NCBI GenBank assembly: GCA_965247075.1
Contig: CBDFGK010000002.1
Coordinates: forward strand, 1,116,001-1,180,000
Direction of reading: 5' to 3'
DNA: 64,000 bases
Source of the DNA: CBDFGK01 sp965247075
GTDB taxonomy: Bacteria > Pseudomonadota > Gammaproteobacteria > Pseudomonadales > Halieaceae
Position 1 is the first letter of the stretch. Each line of letters opens with the position of its first letter. The notes below the pieces were generated by a model, which saw only the letters and a program-made list of their open reading frames with translations, did not search any database and was not told the DNA's origin. Positions 44,986 through 53,311 of this stretch are shown here, piece after piece. A program made the position numbers and the translations under genes.

Positions 44986-46833
44986 TTGTCGAACAAAGGA
45001 CATGCTAGATTGGGAAGAGTTAAAAGGAATACCCGCGGAGATTGCAGCAGAGTCGTATCAAGGAAGATGCGAGGTCATACTGCAGAAATTCGATTGGAAG
45101 ATGGCAAGGTCTTGAAGGTAAGGCGTTTCGCTCCGCTTGGTAAAGACGATTATGTCCGTCAGAAAGGAAAAAGTATAAGCGTAGTGCTACCTACCTCGGA
45201 AGAAGTAGTTCAAGTAATGCCAGCATGGCGGAGAACTGGAACCGCCTCGATTGGAGGCAGCACGACCAATATAGTGCTCAAGGAGATAGAGACAATCGAA
45301 GAATTCGAGGGTTATCTGCGGCTCACTCAATACCACTACCGTGGTAATATAGGTGTCGGGAGGGCAGTTCCTTTGATCGTAACAGCGGACTCTCCAGAAT
45401 TACCAAGAGTGATTGGTTTTATTGAGATCACCTCATCACTGCTCGCAAATGCAGCGAGAAGGAAGCTATTTGATTCCAATTTTTCGGACGTCGCGTCCGG
45501 TGTTGCTTGGGTTGAGTGGAACAACAAGACATCTAAAAAATATTCCAATGTCGTCGCGCGCATTTCCAGATGTGTGGTTTTTCCTGAATTGCGCGGAGTT
45601 GGCTTGGCTACAGAGTTGTGTAAGGCTGCTATTGAGTATTGTCAAAAACGTTGGCACATTGCGGGGTTGAAGCCCCTTTTTCTTGAGATTACTGCAGACA
45701 TGCTTCGATACCACCCATTTGTGAGAACCGCCGGTTTTGAGTTTATAGGTGATACGGGAGGAAACGCAGACAGGCTAATTAGGGATATGAATTACCTTAT
45801 GCGAAAGTATGCAGTCGGTGGTAGGAAGGGATTACCCAAAGGTGGTGGTGGGATAATGGCTCTCCAAATTTCCTATACCGAAACCTTGCAAAAAATGATG
45901 ACTACGTCCGGGATGTCGCTGCAGGAAGTGGTCGATACGTTGAGAAAATCTCCCGAGAAGCTTTCAGACGAGGAATGGATTGCATTGCACAAGGTGTATA
46001 GAAAACCAAAGCCCAATTACATGATAGGACTTACTAAATCTGTGCACCGCTTCATTGTTAAACGGAGAAAGAAACTGGCAATTTCTGATCCCGTCAGTCA
46101 GTTTCGACTCTTCAAGGAAGTTTCATCGACCCGTGAGGTAAAGCTCGCGGTCAACCATTTAGTAGTGACGGCAGCGCCATCAAGCTCTTCTAGATCTAGA
46201 GGTGTGCAAGAATCTTTTGGGTTTGTGAGTAGGGTTGTCACCACGGCCATAGCTGGCCCCTTCGAGTTGAGCCTAAAGTCAAGTGACGTGTGCCTTATCT
46301 CAGGTCCTAGCGGGAGTGGCAAAAGCATTTTGCTGGATTGTTTTAGACGCCTTATCGAAACTGGGACGAGCGACTTACCTTCTTACATTGATTTGAGTGC
46401 AGAGTGCACAGGTGGTGGCGTGACATGCAGTACGCTCTCTAAGCCGAAGATGAATGTTGCGCCAGTGGATCAGTTCGGAACTCTCGATTTAGAAACAATA
46501 ATGCAGGTACTCTCCATTACAGGCTTGGCGGAACCACATGTGTTTGTTCGTCCCGCATCCTCATTGAGCGAGGGCCAGGCATATCGCTTGAGCATAGCAA
46601 TAGCGCTGGCCGAGCAACCAAAATATCTATTTGCAGATTCGTTCTGTGAATCCCTCGATAGATTTTCGACGATTGCAGTTTGTCGGAGCATCAGCAAAGC
46701 ATCGAAGAAATACGGCTTTGGATGTGTTGTAGCCACCGCTAGACCAGAGTTTGTCCGAGATTATATCCGGCCAACTGTTACAGTGAGTTTGACCTCGACG
46801 GACGAGGTGAGGGTAGAAAGACATGACGCGTGA
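44986..46833 (+). CDS. GNAT acetyltransferase - ABC ATPase fusion (COG2401-like)
   Basis: A 615-aa two-domain protein with no membrane segments, so not a transporter. Residues about 95-275 hold a GNAT-like acyltransferase domain with motif A in RCVVFPELRGVGLATELCKA and a preceding RVIGFIEITS strand. Residues about 400-600 form an ABC ATPase: Walker A GPSGSGKS (440-447), signature SSLSEGQAYRLSIAIALAE, and Walker B YLFADSFCESLD, in which the usual catalytic Glu after the Asp is Ser. Start uncertain: the frame opens at TTG 44986, ATG 45067 is an alternative, and protein-like sequence in another frame from ATG 45002 (MLDWEELKGIPAEIAAESYQ) suggests a frameshift at the start. It is the first gene of a six-gene overlapping operon. 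Confidence 0.8.
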   Translation: MSNKGHARLGRVKRNTRGDCSRVVSRKMRGHTAEIRLEDGKVLKVRRFAPLGKDDYVRQKGKSISVVLPTSEEVVQVMPAWRRTGTASIGGSTTNIVLKEIETIEEFEGYLRLTQYHYRGNIGVGRAVPLIVTADSPELPRVIGFIEITSSLLANAARRKLFDSNFSDVASGVAWVEWNNKTSKKYSNVVARISRCVVFPELRGVGLATELCKAAIEYCQKRWHIAGLKPLFLEITADMLRYHPFVRTAGFEFIGDTGGNADRLIRDMNYLMRKYAVGGRKGLPKGGGGIMALQISYTETLQKMMTTSGMSLQEVVDTLRKSPEKLSDEEWIALHKVYRKPKPNYMIGLTKSVHRFIVKRRKKLAISDPVSQFRLFKEVSSTREVKLAVNHLVVTAAPSSSSRSRGVQESFGFVSRVVTTAIAGPFELSLKSSDVCLISGPSGSGKSILLDCFRRLIETGTSDLPSYIDLSAECTGGGVTCSTLSKPKMNVAPVDQFGTLDLETIMQVLSITGLAEPHVFVRPASSLSEGQAYRLSIAIALAEQPKYLFADSFCESLDRFSTIAVCRSISKASKKYGFGCVVATARPEFVRDYIRPTVTVSLTSTDEVRVERHDA

Positions 46834-48178
46834 AGTTGGAAAGGTTATCACCAAGTCCAGATATAAGACGACAGAGTCCAGCACTGACTTCGAAGTAAAT
46901 CAAGCACATCGTGCATTAGTGGTTGGCGGAGCCGACAATCCCGGGTCACGGCATGGTCTCATCGGGAAGGTCATTGAATCTGGAACGACTAGGTCCTTAT
47001 TGGATCATTCAGTATGGTTGGACATGAGCTTCCCGCATGTCATTGGAATTTTCGGTACTCGTGGATCAGGAAAGAGTTTTGATCTTGGGGTGCTGGCTGA
47101 GTGCGCGGCAGCGGGGGAGGTGGCTACCGGCGCTGAGTTTGATGGCGGAGTTATTCTCTTCGATATCCAAGATCAATTTTGGACGCTTGGATATTCCCCC
47201 GATGAGAATTTGGAGGAGGATGTTGCTCAGATTAGCGATCTATTAGATTGGAAATTGGATCCAAGTGTGGTGTCGAAAATAGCATTGTGGTTGCCATCAG
47301 GTTGCTCTTTTCCCAGTGACAACACGCAAGAATTCGTTATTTCACCCGATCTGCTTGCCAGCGAAGATTGGCTCTCTTTGCTAGAGTTGGAAAGGTACTC
47401 ATCTTTGGGGCAGGCGTTGATAAGTCTGCTTGGAGCCTTTCCAAATACTTGCCCTGCGGAACTAGCCCAACAATGTGTGGAAGAGCAGCTTTCTAGTTTT
47501 CAAAGCGTAACAGTTGAGGCTCTCAGGTGGCGATTAGATGCCCTTGGAAATACCAAAATTATTGGGACAAATGGAACAAATATTGATTCGCTATTGAAGA
47601 TAAATGTAGTCTCTATCCTACTATTGCGAGAATTGTCGGATGAGCAAAGAGCGCTCGTGGTGGGTGTTGTCACTAGGCTCGTGGGGGATAAAATGGGCAA
47701 GATACACAAGGCCAAACGAATTTCGAGAAGAACGGGCCATGCTTATGAGGAGCAAGATTTACCTAGTCGAGTGTGGCTTATTATCGATGAGGCACACACT
47801 GTTGTTCCTAGCCAAGGAGCTACCGCTGCTACATCGCCTATTATTGACTACGTAAAGAGAGGCCGCGACGCTGGACTTTCTTTGATATTTGCTACACAAC
47901 AGCCCTCAGCGGTAGATCGAAAACTGATGAGCCAAGTTGACATTACTATCACCCATCGGCTTGGTTTCGAAAGTGATTTAGTCGCTGCGACCGATCGGAT
48001 GCCGACGAGGTCGAACGTGACCTATGAAACGGCGGGAGCGAGGAAAGTGGCGAATGCTGATTTAATCCGTTCACTGAAGACAGGCGAGGCGATAATGGCA
48101 GACTCCTGTAGCCCACGTACTTTGCTAGTTAAATTCCGTCCCAGAATTTCTGCGCACGGCGGTAATACACCAAAATGA
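46823..48178 (+). CDS. HerA-like ATPase/translocase
   Basis: A 451-aa ATPase of the HerA/FtsK superfamily, which forms hexameric DNA pumps that pair with nucleases. Walker A is GIFGTRGSGKSFDLG (about 75-89) and Walker B is RVWLIIDEAHTVVPS (about 316-330). The family's late motif DYVKRGRDAGLSLIFATQQP and VDITITHRLGFESD are present. The N-terminal HAS-barrel is short. The start overlaps the previous gene by 11 bases and the stop overlaps the next start by 4. In this operon it would plausibly work with the PLD nuclease; that pairing is inference. Confidence 0.85.
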   Translation: MTREVGKVITKSRYKTTESSTDFEVNQAHRALVVGGADNPGSRHGLIGKVIESGTTRSLLDHSVWLDMSFPHVIGIFGTRGSGKSFDLGVLAECAAAGEVATGAEFDGGVILFDIQDQFWTLGYSPDENLEEDVAQISDLLDWKLDPSVVSKIALWLPSGCSFPSDNTQEFVISPDLLASEDWLSLLELERYSSLGQALISLLGAFPNTCPAELAQQCVEEQLSSFQSVTVEALRWRLDALGNTKIIGTNGTNIDSLLKINVVSILLLRELSDEQRALVVGVVTRLVGDKMGKIHKAKRISRRTGHAYEEQDLPSRVWLIIDEAHTVVPSQGATAATSPIIDYVKRGRDAGLSLIFATQQPSAVDRKLMSQVDITITHRLGFESDLVAATDRMPTRSNVTYETAGARKVANADLIRSLKTGEAIMADSCSPRTLLVKFRPRISAHGGNTPK

Positions 48179-49320
48179 ATGGGCGGGATCTTCTAGAGCA
48201 GGAACTCACGCACTCTCTTTCCAGATATATAGGCTATACAACGGGAGCATATGGAATAGATAGATTCGTCGAGATTCTAGATCTTTTTTCCGAAAAACCG
48301 TTCGTATACCATTTTGAGTTAGTCGATCATCTGAAAAATTTGGGCCATTCCGGGAAGGCCGGAGAAGCGCTAACGGATAAGTATGCAGCAGGAATAATAG
48401 ACGTCGCGGCGGCACTTGGCTTGATCGCCAATGCTATTGGCGACCGCGGTGCAAAAATTAATCCTAAACTGGCAAAGTTTGAGCTGACTGTACATGGTAG
48501 GTCACTGCGGGCGGCGTGTGAATTGGGAACTCGAGATTTTCGAAAATTTTTGCTCGGCACCCTCTTAGCGGAAAATGACGCAGATTTATACTGCCTAGTA
48601 CTTGAGCATTTTTCTCTGGAGCGGCTTCCGAATTTGCATGTTTTCGTGCAAGACCGCATGCTTGAGCAGAGAGAGTCTCGAATAGAGTGGATAAACAGTG
48701 CAATAAGCCATCGGTTTCTCAGGGACAAGATCGTAAGTGGAATTAGCTGGATTAAGCCAGAGGGGAGGTTTGCCTCTCTTAAGCAGTCTACGATTCCAGA
48801 GAGTTTTTTGAAGCACCACATGACTCCGAGAAAAGGATGGGCCAGAGAGATTGGACACATTGATTCAGAGAAAAGACAGCTTACTGTTGAAGGGGCATCC
48901 TTCTTCGCGAGATTGAGTAGGAATGGTGCATATTCTTGGGTTGGTCCAGGGCAAGAGGCCATGGAAAAACTCAAAATTGTCAGCGTACCCGAGGGGGGGC
49001 TGATCGGTCCCCCTTCGTTGTTGATTCGAGGTGAAGCAGAAAATGATGGCAGGTCCGTTTCAGTTCCTTCTGAAGCGGAGCTGGTCGAATTACGAAAGTA
49101 TATGACGAGCGCGTACCCGTACCTCAAATTGTCGTCGGCGAATCAAGCCTCCATCGGCACTATAGTGCTTTATATCAATTTTATGGAATCTCGCACTTGC
49201 AGTAAATTCAATACAAGTGATATGATAGAGAAAATAGTCAAAGCGCATTCAAACCGGTTTGCGGTGATGTCGAGTAGAAATGCAAAGGTAGGTTACTATC
49301 AACTTAGGGCAAAAAATTGA
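48175..49320 (+). CDS. Unknown 381-aa island protein
   Basis: I do not recognise this protein. It is soluble, without signal or membrane segments. The N-terminal ~90 residues are helical (LLEQELTHSLSRYIGYTTGA) and contain an AAALGLIANAIGDRG stretch that could be a winged-helix DNA- or protein-binding unit. The C-terminal ~90 residues look like a second small domain (VELRKYMTSAYPYLKLSSAN). ATGA overlap with the HerA-like gene and TTGA overlap with the next gene show strict co-translation, so it is likely a core component. Codon use is AT-richer than the flanking chromosome. Confidence 0.7.
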   Translation: MNGRDLLEQELTHSLSRYIGYTTGAYGIDRFVEILDLFSEKPFVYHFELVDHLKNLGHSGKAGEALTDKYAAGIIDVAAALGLIANAIGDRGAKINPKLAKFELTVHGRSLRAACELGTRDFRKFLLGTLLAENDADLYCLVLEHFSLERLPNLHVFVQDRMLEQRESRIEWINSAISHRFLRDKIVSGISWIKPEGRFASLKQSTIPESFLKHHMTPRKGWAREIGHIDSEKRQLTVEGASFFARLSRNGAYSWVGPGQEAMEKLKIVSVPEGGLIGPPSLLIRGEAENDGRSVSVPSEAELVELRKYMTSAYPYLKLSSANQASIGTIVLYINFMESRTCSKFNTSDMIEKIVKAHSNRFAVMSSRNAKVGYYQLRAKN

Positions 49321-49547
49321 AGGGAAATGTATCCCATTATCAGGCCGCAGTGATGGTTTTAAAGAGCGCAGGAAGACCATTGCACTCTGAGCAAATTGCC
49401 AAAGTTGCCCTGCGTAGGGGGCTAATCGAATCTAACTCTACACATATCTACATTAACTTTGGATCTAGACTGAGTCGGGAGGTGCGAGAAAATCCAGCGT
49501 GTGAGATTCGAAAGGTGCGCCCAGGTGTGTTTGCATTGAAAAAGTGA
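49317..49547 (+). CDS. HARE-HTH domain small protein
   Basis: A 76-aa winged-helix protein: SHYQAAVMVLKSAGRPLHSE, then QIAKVALRRGLIES, ending NPACEIRKVRPGVFALKK. This is the pattern of the HARE-HTH (HB1/ASXL/restriction endonuclease) domain, which in bacteria occurs in restriction enzymes and in the RNA polymerase delta subunit. From family knowledge it is thought to read DNA modification or structure. The TTG start overlaps the previous stop and its own stop overlaps the PLD gene (4 bases). A stand-alone copy beside a nuclease gene suggests a DNA-sensing role. Confidence 0.7.
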   Translation: MKGNVSHYQAAVMVLKSAGRPLHSEQIAKVALRRGLIESNSTHIYINFGSRLSREVRENPACEIRKVRPGVFALKK

Positions 49548-50065
49548 AAAGGAATATGGATTCGTTACAGATACAGCAGACTAGGGCATTCCAGAAGAGC
49601 TTCCACTCGTCACTCACTCGGCAATGCAGGTTGACTATCATTAGTCCATTTATAACTGCGGTAAAACCATGGAGCTCCGTTCTTGATTTCGCCAGATTTT
49701 TTTTGCAACGGCATGGATCTGGACTTACTCTAGTCACGCGCCCGCCAGGAGCGGATCTGGCATTGTTAAGTCCTGCCGACGCAGATGGCCTTGCGAATAT
49801 GGGGGTAGATCTTAAGATAAGAAATAAGCCCACACTTCATTCAAAAATATACTTCTTTGAGTACGAACAAGGCGACTATACAGCTTATATCGGCTCAGCA
49901 AATTTTACAAAAGGTGGCTTTAGTACAAACGATGAAACTGTGGCACAGTTACGTACAGCGAGCGACAAATCTGAAATCTTGAAGGAAGTAAATAGATTGA
50001 AATCAAAGGGAGCATTCCCGTACCATCATTGGAGAAAACAGCCTAGGTCTGTGCCAAATGAATAG
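49544..50065 (+). CDS. Phospholipase D-like nuclease (single HKD motif)
   Basis: A 173-aa PLD-superfamily protein. One active-site motif is visible: LHSKIYFFEYEQGDYTAYIG followed by SANFTKGGFSTNDE, i.e. HxK(x)n with the downstream Ser/Asn-Glu. Enzymes with one motif work as homodimers and, in this size class, are usually nucleases (BfiI, Nuc and restriction-linked PLDs). No signal peptide is present, arguing against a secreted lipase. It overlaps the HARE-HTH gene by 4 bases and is followed 9 bases later by an AAA ATPase gene. It is probably the effector of the operon. Confidence 0.85.
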   Translation: MKRNMDSLQIQQTRAFQKSFHSSLTRQCRLTIISPFITAVKPWSSVLDFARFFLQRHGSGLTLVTRPPGADLALLSPADADGLANMGVDLKIRNKPTLHSKIYFFEYEQGDYTAYIGSANFTKGGFSTNDETVAQLRTASDKSEILKEVNRLKSKGAFPYHHWRKQPRSVPNE

Positions 50066-50074
50066 GAGAAAGGT

Positions 50075-51178
50075 ATGAATGACATCACTAAATTTGGGCT
50101 TACAGAGGTTCCATTTCCTCTTTTTCCCGGCAAGAGCGTGGTTCATTGGGCGGGAAGAGATGCTCTCCGCCGAGAAGTCGTTGATGTAATTGAAAGCGTA
50201 AGAGAGTGTGATACTGGTTTGAGCGAGTTCGTGGTATTACATGGTTCTTACGGAGCAGGTAAATCACATGCATTGAGATATCTTAAAAGTGTAATTAGCT
50301 CAAAGGAGGACGCGTACCACGCTCGGGCGGTATATATTCAAAGCATCCGAATTGAAGACAAGATTAGTTTTCTTGCGCTGTATCGAGAAGTCCTACGAGA
50401 GTTGGGGGACGACTATATCCTAGAAATAGCGAAGAAAGTTGAAGCTTGTCTCGTGACAATAGAAAATAACCTTCCGAACGCTCTTGACTTACAAAAAGAA
50501 GGTAAGTTGCGAGATGTCGCATTGCAAGAATTTGACCGAGAACTAGTTCCGATGTTAAAAATTTTGGGGGGCATCGTTACTGAAGATAGGACGCCTTTTC
50601 AATCTATGAGCCAGGAAGTCAGCTCAGATTTTGAAGCGGTGAAGTATTTGGGGGCATTCTTTGCCTGCATGAGAATTTGTAGGCAAGATGACCTGCCGTT
50701 AGCTGAGGCAGCGTATCTCTTTCTTGATGAAATGGAGGCGATACTCGAGGTAAAGGTAAACGAGTCACAGGCTTTTTTTAATGCCTTGTTGCAGCTGATC
50801 AACCAGTTACCTTATAACTTGTGCGTTATATGCAGTTTTTCGGGTGATACCGCGCTTTTGGGAGCGGTTTTTCCCGAAAACCTTCTTCAAAGGATGACAC
50901 AAGATTATATAGAACTGCCAGAGCTAAAAGTGGATGAGGCGAAGGAATTCCTCATCAAACACTTGGAAACGTATCGACCAGATGACTTTAATAGTCCCAA
51001 CCCGTTCCACCCATTTCAGGAGGATGCTATCGAATACGTGCTTGATAGAACACTTCCCATGACCCCTCGCAATATTTTCAGGGGTCTTCGAAAAGTTCTT
51101 GAACGGTCAATGAAGCGAGAAAATCTTTTGCCTAGTGAAGATATTGATGTGGAGACTGCTGAGCGAATATTTGTATAG
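50075..51178 (+). CDS. AAA+ ATPase of the defence-like operon
   Basis: A 367-aa soluble P-loop ATPase. Walker A is HGSYGAGKSHALRYL (P-loop 57-64), Walker B AYLFLDEMEAILEV (about 213-226), followed by NLCVICSFSGDTALLGAVFP, a likely sensor-1 region, and a C-terminal helical lid (MTPRNIFRGLRKVLERSMKR). It resembles the AAA modules of BREX-like and transposon-regulatory ATPases, but I cannot place it more precisely. GGAG precedes the ATG. It ends with TAG 35 bases before an IS630 remnant; the C-terminus looks natural, but a few downstream genes could have been lost. Confidence 0.8.
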   Translation: MNDITKFGLTEVPFPLFPGKSVVHWAGRDALRREVVDVIESVRECDTGLSEFVVLHGSYGAGKSHALRYLKSVISSKEDAYHARAVYIQSIRIEDKISFLALYREVLRELGDDYILEIAKKVEACLVTIENNLPNALDLQKEGKLRDVALQEFDRELVPMLKILGGIVTEDRTPFQSMSQEVSSDFEAVKYLGAFFACMRICRQDDLPLAEAAYLFLDEMEAILEVKVNESQAFFNALLQLINQLPYNLCVICSFSGDTALLGAVFPENLLQRMTQDYIELPELKVDEAKEFLIKHLETYRPDDFNSPNPFHPFQEDAIEYVLDRTLPMTPRNIFRGLRKVLERSMKRENLLPSEDIDVETAERIFV

Positions 51179-51212
51179 ATCCAGTCGAAGGCACGATATC
51201 CAGTGGATGATT

Positions 51213-51707
51213 CGTCGATCGACCTTTTTACCTTCGGGTGCTTATGCGTCGCGTAATTGTCACAGATAATATGAATCTCTTTATCTTTGGGCGTCGACGT
51301 ATTGATCTGGCAGAGAAATGACAACCATTCCTGATGGCGATGCCGCTCGGCGCAGGTGCCCAGCACTTCCCCTGTCAAGGTATTCAATGCAGCAAACAAG
51401 GTCGTGGTGCCATTACGTTTATAGTCATGTGTCATTGTCGCGGCCCTGCCTTTTTTCATCGGTAAGCCCGGCTGTGTTCTATCCAGCGCTTGTATCTGGC
51501 TCTTTTCATCACAACTGAAAACAATGGCGTTATCCGGCGGTGATATGTAAAGGCCGACGATTGCCTCCAGTTTCTCGGCAAACTCTGTATCGTTCGATAC
51601 CTTGAATGTACTTATCCGGTGCGGTTTCAAACCATGGCTTTTCCATATCCGGCCCACCGAGGACATGCTGATACCCGCCTTCTCTGCCATCAGGCGTTGG
51701 CTGCTCT
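51213..51707 (-). mobile_element. IS630-family transposase remnant
   Basis: About 165 codons of an IS630-type DDE transposase: MAEKAGISMSSVGRIWKSHG, IVFSCDEKSQIQALDRTQPG, GRAATMTHDYKRNGTTTLFA and IHIICDNYATHKHPKVKR. It breaks off just after the second Asp, so the third acidic residue and the C-terminus are missing, as is the N-terminal HTH. A related, fuller copy lies at 63171-64000. The fragment marks the right edge of the island. Confidence 0.85.
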
Positions 51708-51783
51708 GCGGCGGTGGGGAGAGCCATGCGAAAACAAAAAACGCCGACAATACCGCTATTATCAGCGCACGGTTCACCATCAT
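51708..51783 (-). pseudogene. Signal-peptide fragment of a gene cut by the IS630 remnant
   Basis: MMVNRALIIAVLSAFFVFAW followed by LSPPPQ is a plausible exported N-terminus. Its ATG overlaps the thuA remnant stop (ATGA), so it was the next gene in that operon. It is cut after about 25 codons where the transposase fragment begins. The original function is unknown. Confidence 0.4.
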
Positions 51784-52390
51784 TGGGTCTCGCGGCAGGC
51801 CTGAGAATCCATGGCCCAGTAGATAGCGTTCTCCAACAGGCACCGGTACTCGGTGTTGTCGTAGGCCTCGGCCTGATGACCCAGGGCCGTATAGAGCGAA
51901 CGACCGTCACCTATGCAACGACTCCAGACCACCGGATGATCCCCCATGCGCAAATCGGTCTCAGCACCGGCGATCTTTTGCCAGGGCGTATAACTGTCTT
52001 CATCAATACTCGCCAAAATGGTAAAGCCCTTGTTGCGGGGGCTCTCTTGCCAAGAGTACCACTCTTCCCGGTGCGACTAGGTCTGGGGAAGCTGCTGCAT
52101 CGTGCGGTGCCGTGGTATTTCATTAATAACATCGGCCGACTGAAACTGGGGACCCATGATGTGCGCAGTAAAATTCGCCCCAATCAGGTTCTCGACATAC
52201 CAGGGCCAATCCTGGTGCGAGCCGTCACCGGCCGCATGAACACCGATCCAGCCGCCGCCGTTCTCCAACCAGCTTTGAAATACCAGATGCTGATCGTCAC
52301 TGAGTGTGTCGCCAGAGGCATTGTGGAAAATCACCACGGCAAAGCGGGATAAATCGCCACCCACTTCAACACTTTCTTGATTTTCGGCTT
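51780..52390 (-). pseudogene. ThuA-like (trehalose-utilization family) gene, nonsense and 5'-truncated
   Basis: ThuA-fold sequence is clear: RFAVVIFHNASGDTLSDDQH, WLENGGGWIGVHAAGDGSHQ, HREEWYSWQESPRNKGFTIL and RSLYTALGHQAEAYDNTEYR. A TAG at about 52078 interrupts it in frame where Trp is expected (PQT-stop-SHREEW). The N-terminal ~60 residues are missing. ThuA-type proteins often accompany sugar dehydrogenases; here it lies beside the uronate genes. It is clearly inactive as one protein. Confidence 0.8.
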
Positions 52391-52518
52391 CAATTTTTCA
52401 TCTCCACTAACGCTGTTTCATCCTGTGCACCCCAGCCGTCATTGACAGTTTGAAGTGCGCCATGTTCTGGTAATTTGCGCAGCCAGGCTAACAGGCAAGC
52501 GCGCAGCGACTCGCTCAT
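52391..52518 (-). CDS. 42-codon ORF following the GntR gene (probable truncated gene)
   Basis: MSESLRACLLAWLRKLPEHG continues to ETALVEMKN and stops. Its ATG is 1 base after the gntR stop, so it is probably co-translated. It ends at the thuA remnant and may be the N-terminus of a deleted uronate-pathway gene. No family is recognised. Confidence 0.3.
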
Positions 52519-52519
52519 A

Positions 52520-53218
52520 TCAGTGCAGCGAATAATCGGAAAACTCTTCCATCACCCGGTGCAGGTGTTGGTGCATGGCCTGACGGGCCTGTTCCGAATC
52601 CTTTTTCTGCAGAGCAACGAAGATGGCCTGGTGATCAGCCACAATGGGTTCAGAGCCGCGCTCGCGCAACTTGGCATGAAAAGCGGCACTGGTCTCGGAT
52701 TGCTTACGCAAACCCCACAGCCACTCAATGGTGGTACTGAGGGCGCTGTTGCGACAGGCTTCAGCAATGACCAGATGAAACTGCTGATCTACCAGCTCCG
52801 ATGCCTGGGCATCGGTACCGGCCAGGTCTTGCATCTGCTTCAGTAGAGAACGCGCCAGGTGCAACTCCTGTTGACTGATGCGCTGCGCTGCCAGGGCTGC
52901 GGCCTCTCCTTCCACCAGCATTCTCGCCTCCAGTATCTCGAACGGGCCGGGTTGGTTGAGAGAACTGCCGAGACTGTGTTCATGCGGGCTTTCACAAACG
53001 TACACGCCAGAGCCTGATCGAATCTCCACCAGATTGCTGACTTCCAGCGCGATCATGGCCTCGCGAATGGTGGGCCGGCTGACATCAAGGCGGCTGGCCA
53101 GATCGCGCTCCGAGGGCAGACGCTCTCCCACGGGAATCTGCCCCGAGTGGATCATCTCAGTGAGTTGTTCGGCGATTTGCAGGTAGAGTCGCTTGACGCT
53201 GACGCTTTCCAACTGCAT
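52520..53218 (-). CDS. GntR-family regulator, FCD (FadR/UxuR-like) subgroup
   Basis: A 232-aa repressor. The N-terminal winged helix has LYLQIAEQLTEMIHSGQIPV, GERLPSERDLASRLDVSRPT and IREAMIALEVSNLVEIRSGS. The C-terminal FCD all-helical domain (about 90-225) binds a metal and an acid ligand, with His residues in VDQQFHLVIAEA and MHQHLHRVMEEF. It diverges from manD-kdgK, so it most likely controls hexuronate/mannonate catabolism, like UxuR or ExuR. GGAGAAG lies 7 bases before the ATG. The effector is not visible from sequence. Confidence 0.88.
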   Translation of the reverse strand: MQLESVSVKRLYLQIAEQLTEMIHSGQIPVGERLPSERDLASRLDVSRPTIREAMIALEVSNLVEIRSGSGVYVCESPHEHSLGSSLNQPGPFEILEARMLVEGEAAALAAQRISQQELHLARSLLKQMQDLAGTDAQASELVDQQFHLVIAEACRNSALSTTIEWLWGLRKQSETSAAFHAKLRERGSEPIVADHQAIFVALQKKDSEQARQAMHQHLHRVMEEFSDYSLH

Positions 53219-53241
53219 GCGGTCTTCTCCATGGTGTCAGG

Positions 53242-53277
53242 TTGACCATGCTACGATCATGATGTTAGTGTGGTCAA
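53242..53277. promoter_or_regulatory. Candidate GntR operator in the gntR-manD gap
   Basis: TTGACCA (53242-53248) and TGGTCAA (53271-53277) form a perfect 7-base inverted repeat in the 93-base divergent region. TTGACC could also serve as a -35 box. Spacing between arms is long for one dimer, so two half-sites or two dimers may be involved. Confidence 0.35.
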
Positions 53278-53311
53278 GTGGTAAGGCCAATTTAATTCGG
53301 AAGCTGTAAGC

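Noticed and set aside
44986..46833. ABC transporter ATPase of an importer or exporter
   Set aside because: No permease or binding protein nearby, the ATPase is fused to a GNAT domain, and all neighbours are soluble DNA-type proteins.
46823..50065. A classic HerA-NurA repair pair
   Set aside because: The nuclease is PLD-type, not NurA, and no Mre11/Rad50 genes are present.
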